Source: CALARM01 sp964431735 (lineage in GTDB: Bacteria; Vulcanimicrobiota; SpSt-956; JAKJGF01). Taken from it: a stretch of 15,733 nt of DNA. Under the pieces are notes generated by a model that was not told the origin of the DNA, ran no database searches, and saw only the letters and a list, made by a program, of their open reading frames with translations. The position numbers and the translations under genes are program-made. Numbering within the stretch: the stretch's first letter is position 1; each line of letters starts with the position of its first letter. Positions 14,955-15,733 of the stretch are shown piece after piece. Where the stretch lies: assembly GCA_964431735.1 (NCBI GenBank), contig CAYSLJ010000158.1, positions 1 through 15,733 of the forward strand, in the 5' to 3' direction.

Positions 14955-14983
14955 TTGACTGAATTACTATAGTATTATATAAT
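14955..14983 (+). promoter_or_regulatory. Near-consensus sigma70 promoter of the Rrf2 gene
   Basis: TTGACT (14955-14960), exactly 17 bp, then a perfect TATAAT (14978-14983). It is the best promoter in the window. The expected start near 14990 gives a leader of about 110 nt. Bases 14973-14984 form a perfect 12-bp palindrome over the -10 box, extending to 20 bp (14969-14988) with one mismatched pair. This is a plausible operator for autoregulation by the Rrf2 protein. Confidence 0.7.
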
Positions 14984-15036
14984 AATATGCTATATAAATT
15001 AAAATAATACCTGATGAAAGGTGTACCTGTGCAGGG

Positions 15037-15079
15037 TAATGAGTTAATTCACTCACTACTCACCACTTACCACTCATTA
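15037..15079. repeat. Heptamer element in the Rrf2 leader
   Basis: TAATGAGT (15037-15044) and ACTCATTA (15072-15079) are exact inverted arms. The stretch between them is mostly heptamers of the ACYACTC/ACCACTT type on the right side. The leader RNA could fold into a stem ending about 10 nt before the ribosome binding site. Confidence 0.7.
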
Positions 15080-15101
15080 ATCAGCTCCGGGAGTGAAAAA
15101 T

Positions 15102-15539
15102 TTGTTTCAATTATCCAAAAAAACCTGTTATGGTCTTCGTGCTTTATTTGAGCTTGCCCTTGCCCATGGTAAAGGGCCTGTTACTACATCATCAATTGCA
15201 GAAAAACAGAATATTCCCATACCGTTTCTTGAGCAGATTTTTTATGAACTTAACAAGGGAGGTATTATATCCAGTAAAAGAGGGCCAGGCGGGGGACACA
15301 GACTTGCCAGAAGACCTGAAGATATAAAATTCAGTGATATAATTCAGATACTTGAAGGACCGGAATTTCTTTTTGATTGTCTTGGGCCGGACGTTGACCT
15401 CCATGCATGTAAGGAATACAATCTGTGTCCCTCCCGTTTGTTTGTGAAGCAACTTGCCAGAAAAATAAAAGATATTTTTGATAATTTTACTATGATAGAT
15501 TTAATCCATATATGGGTAGAAGAAGTAAGAAAGAAGTAG
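15102..15539 (+). CDS. Rrf2/IscR-family transcriptional regulator
   Basis: DNA-binding regulator of the Rrf2 family, 145 residues, typical length. The N-terminal LSKKTCYGLRALFELA is the standard family opening, followed by a winged helix with TTSSIAEKQNIPIPFLEQIF as recognition region and KRGPGGGHRLAR as the wing. Cysteines C93, C103 and C109 sit in the loop where IscR, NsrR and RsrR carry Fe-S ligands, so iron-sulfur or redox sensing is plausible. I prefer TTG 15102, with GGGAG 8 nt upstream. The GTG at 15093 overlaps that ribosome binding site; using it would add three residues. Likely targets are unknown. Many relatives control Fe-S assembly or cysteine metabolism, and a serine acetyltransferase gene lies 4 kb away, but no link is shown. 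The stop codon overlaps the next repeat element by one base. Confidence 0.93.
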   Translation: MFQLSKKTCYGLRALFELALAHGKGPVTTSSIAEKQNIPIPFLEQIFYELNKGGIISSKRGPGGGHRLARRPEDIKFSDIIQILEGPEFLFDCLGPDVDLHACKEYNLCPSRLFVKQLARKIKDIFDNFTMIDLIHIWVEEVRKK

Positions 15540-15604
15540 TGAATAGTGAAGGGTGAAGGATTACCTTATACGTAGGACTCACCACTCACTACTCATCACT
15601 TAGT
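15539..15604. repeat. Inverted heptamer element after the Rrf2 gene
   Basis: Left units GTGAATA (15539), GTGAAGG (15546), GTGAAGG (15553); right units ACTCACC (15577), ACTCACT (15584), ACTCATC (15591), ACTTAGT (15598). The arms form an imperfect stem of about 26 positions with roughly 18 pairs around a short core. It begins at the last base of the Rrf2 stop codon. The following 129 bp to the window end show no gene or site that I can support. Confidence 0.8.
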
Positions 15605-15733
15605 ACGGCTCCAAATAAGTTAGTACCCATATTAAAACCTGTCCCTGGCCGGACTCTTCCGGAAAATATATGATCCTGTTGCGTGACAAACTGGTTTTTT
15701 AGACGTTTAATATTTTGCATCTATATAATTTAT

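Larger units (their letters stand above)
14811..15101. other. Intergenic region between exoribonuclease and Rrf2 gene
   Basis: About 290 bp with no gene. In order it holds GTGA heptamers, a GC-rich hairpin, a spacer, a short TCACGCG motif (14910-14922), a strong rightward promoter (14955-14983) with an overlapping palindrome, and a second heptamer element (15037-15079) in the Rrf2 leader. I found no U-tract terminator after the exoribonuclease. Confidence 0.75.

Noticed and set aside
15589..15720. A 43-codon open frame on the minus strand near the window end, starting ATG 15720
   Set aside because: It has no ribosome binding site, its stop falls inside the heptamer element, and I do not recognise the peptide. 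It could be a remnant or a real small gene, but the sequence does not support either.

Overview
The window is AT-rich bacterial DNA with tightly packed genes, GGAGG-type ribosome binding sites and sigma70-like promoters. FtsZ, glutamyl-tRNA synthetase, an RNase II/R exonuclease, an EpsC/CysE-type serine acetyltransferase and an Rrf2 regulator make it chromosomal rather than phage or plasmid. The kinase-HEAT-TPR proteins, repeated zinc ribbons and gaps full of 7-bp repeats suggest an uncultured or deep-branching lineage. I cannot name the phylum from the sequence.

Layout: (1) 102-896 (+) encodes a membrane protein with four Cys-rich zinc ribbons. (2) 936-9727 is a leftward block. In transcription order it holds two tandem Ser/Thr kinase-like receptors (STK2 then STK1, 4 nt apart), a NitT/TauT-type ABC permease with an extra membrane region, a zinc-ribbon-tagged ABC ATPase, and gltX, which has its own candidate promoter. 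No substrate-binding protein is present. (3) 9989-10963 (+) is the serine acetyltransferase. It converges on ftsZ (11986-11030, -), whose product stops at the end of the globular core. (4) Divergent from ftsZ is a zf-TFIIB protein (12201, +), followed by the exoribonuclease (12804-14810, +). (5) An Rrf2 regulator (15102-15539, +) follows a near-consensus promoter with a palindrome over its -10 box.

The most unusual content lies between genes. Seven of the gaps, plus the leader of the first gene, carry 7-bp tandem repeats of the form TYACNNN (complement NNNGTRA), in several sequence flavours: TCACGCG, TCACGCA, TCACTTT, TCACTGG, ACTCACC. Several are full elements with GTRA heptamers on the left, a core or GC-rich hairpin, and TYAC heptamers on the right. 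Gene stop codons repeatedly fall at or inside the element edge, including the stop that ends the tailless FtsZ. I think this mosaic repeat family and the paired kinase-HEAT-TM-TPR receptors beside an unusual ABC transporter are the two things most worth following up.
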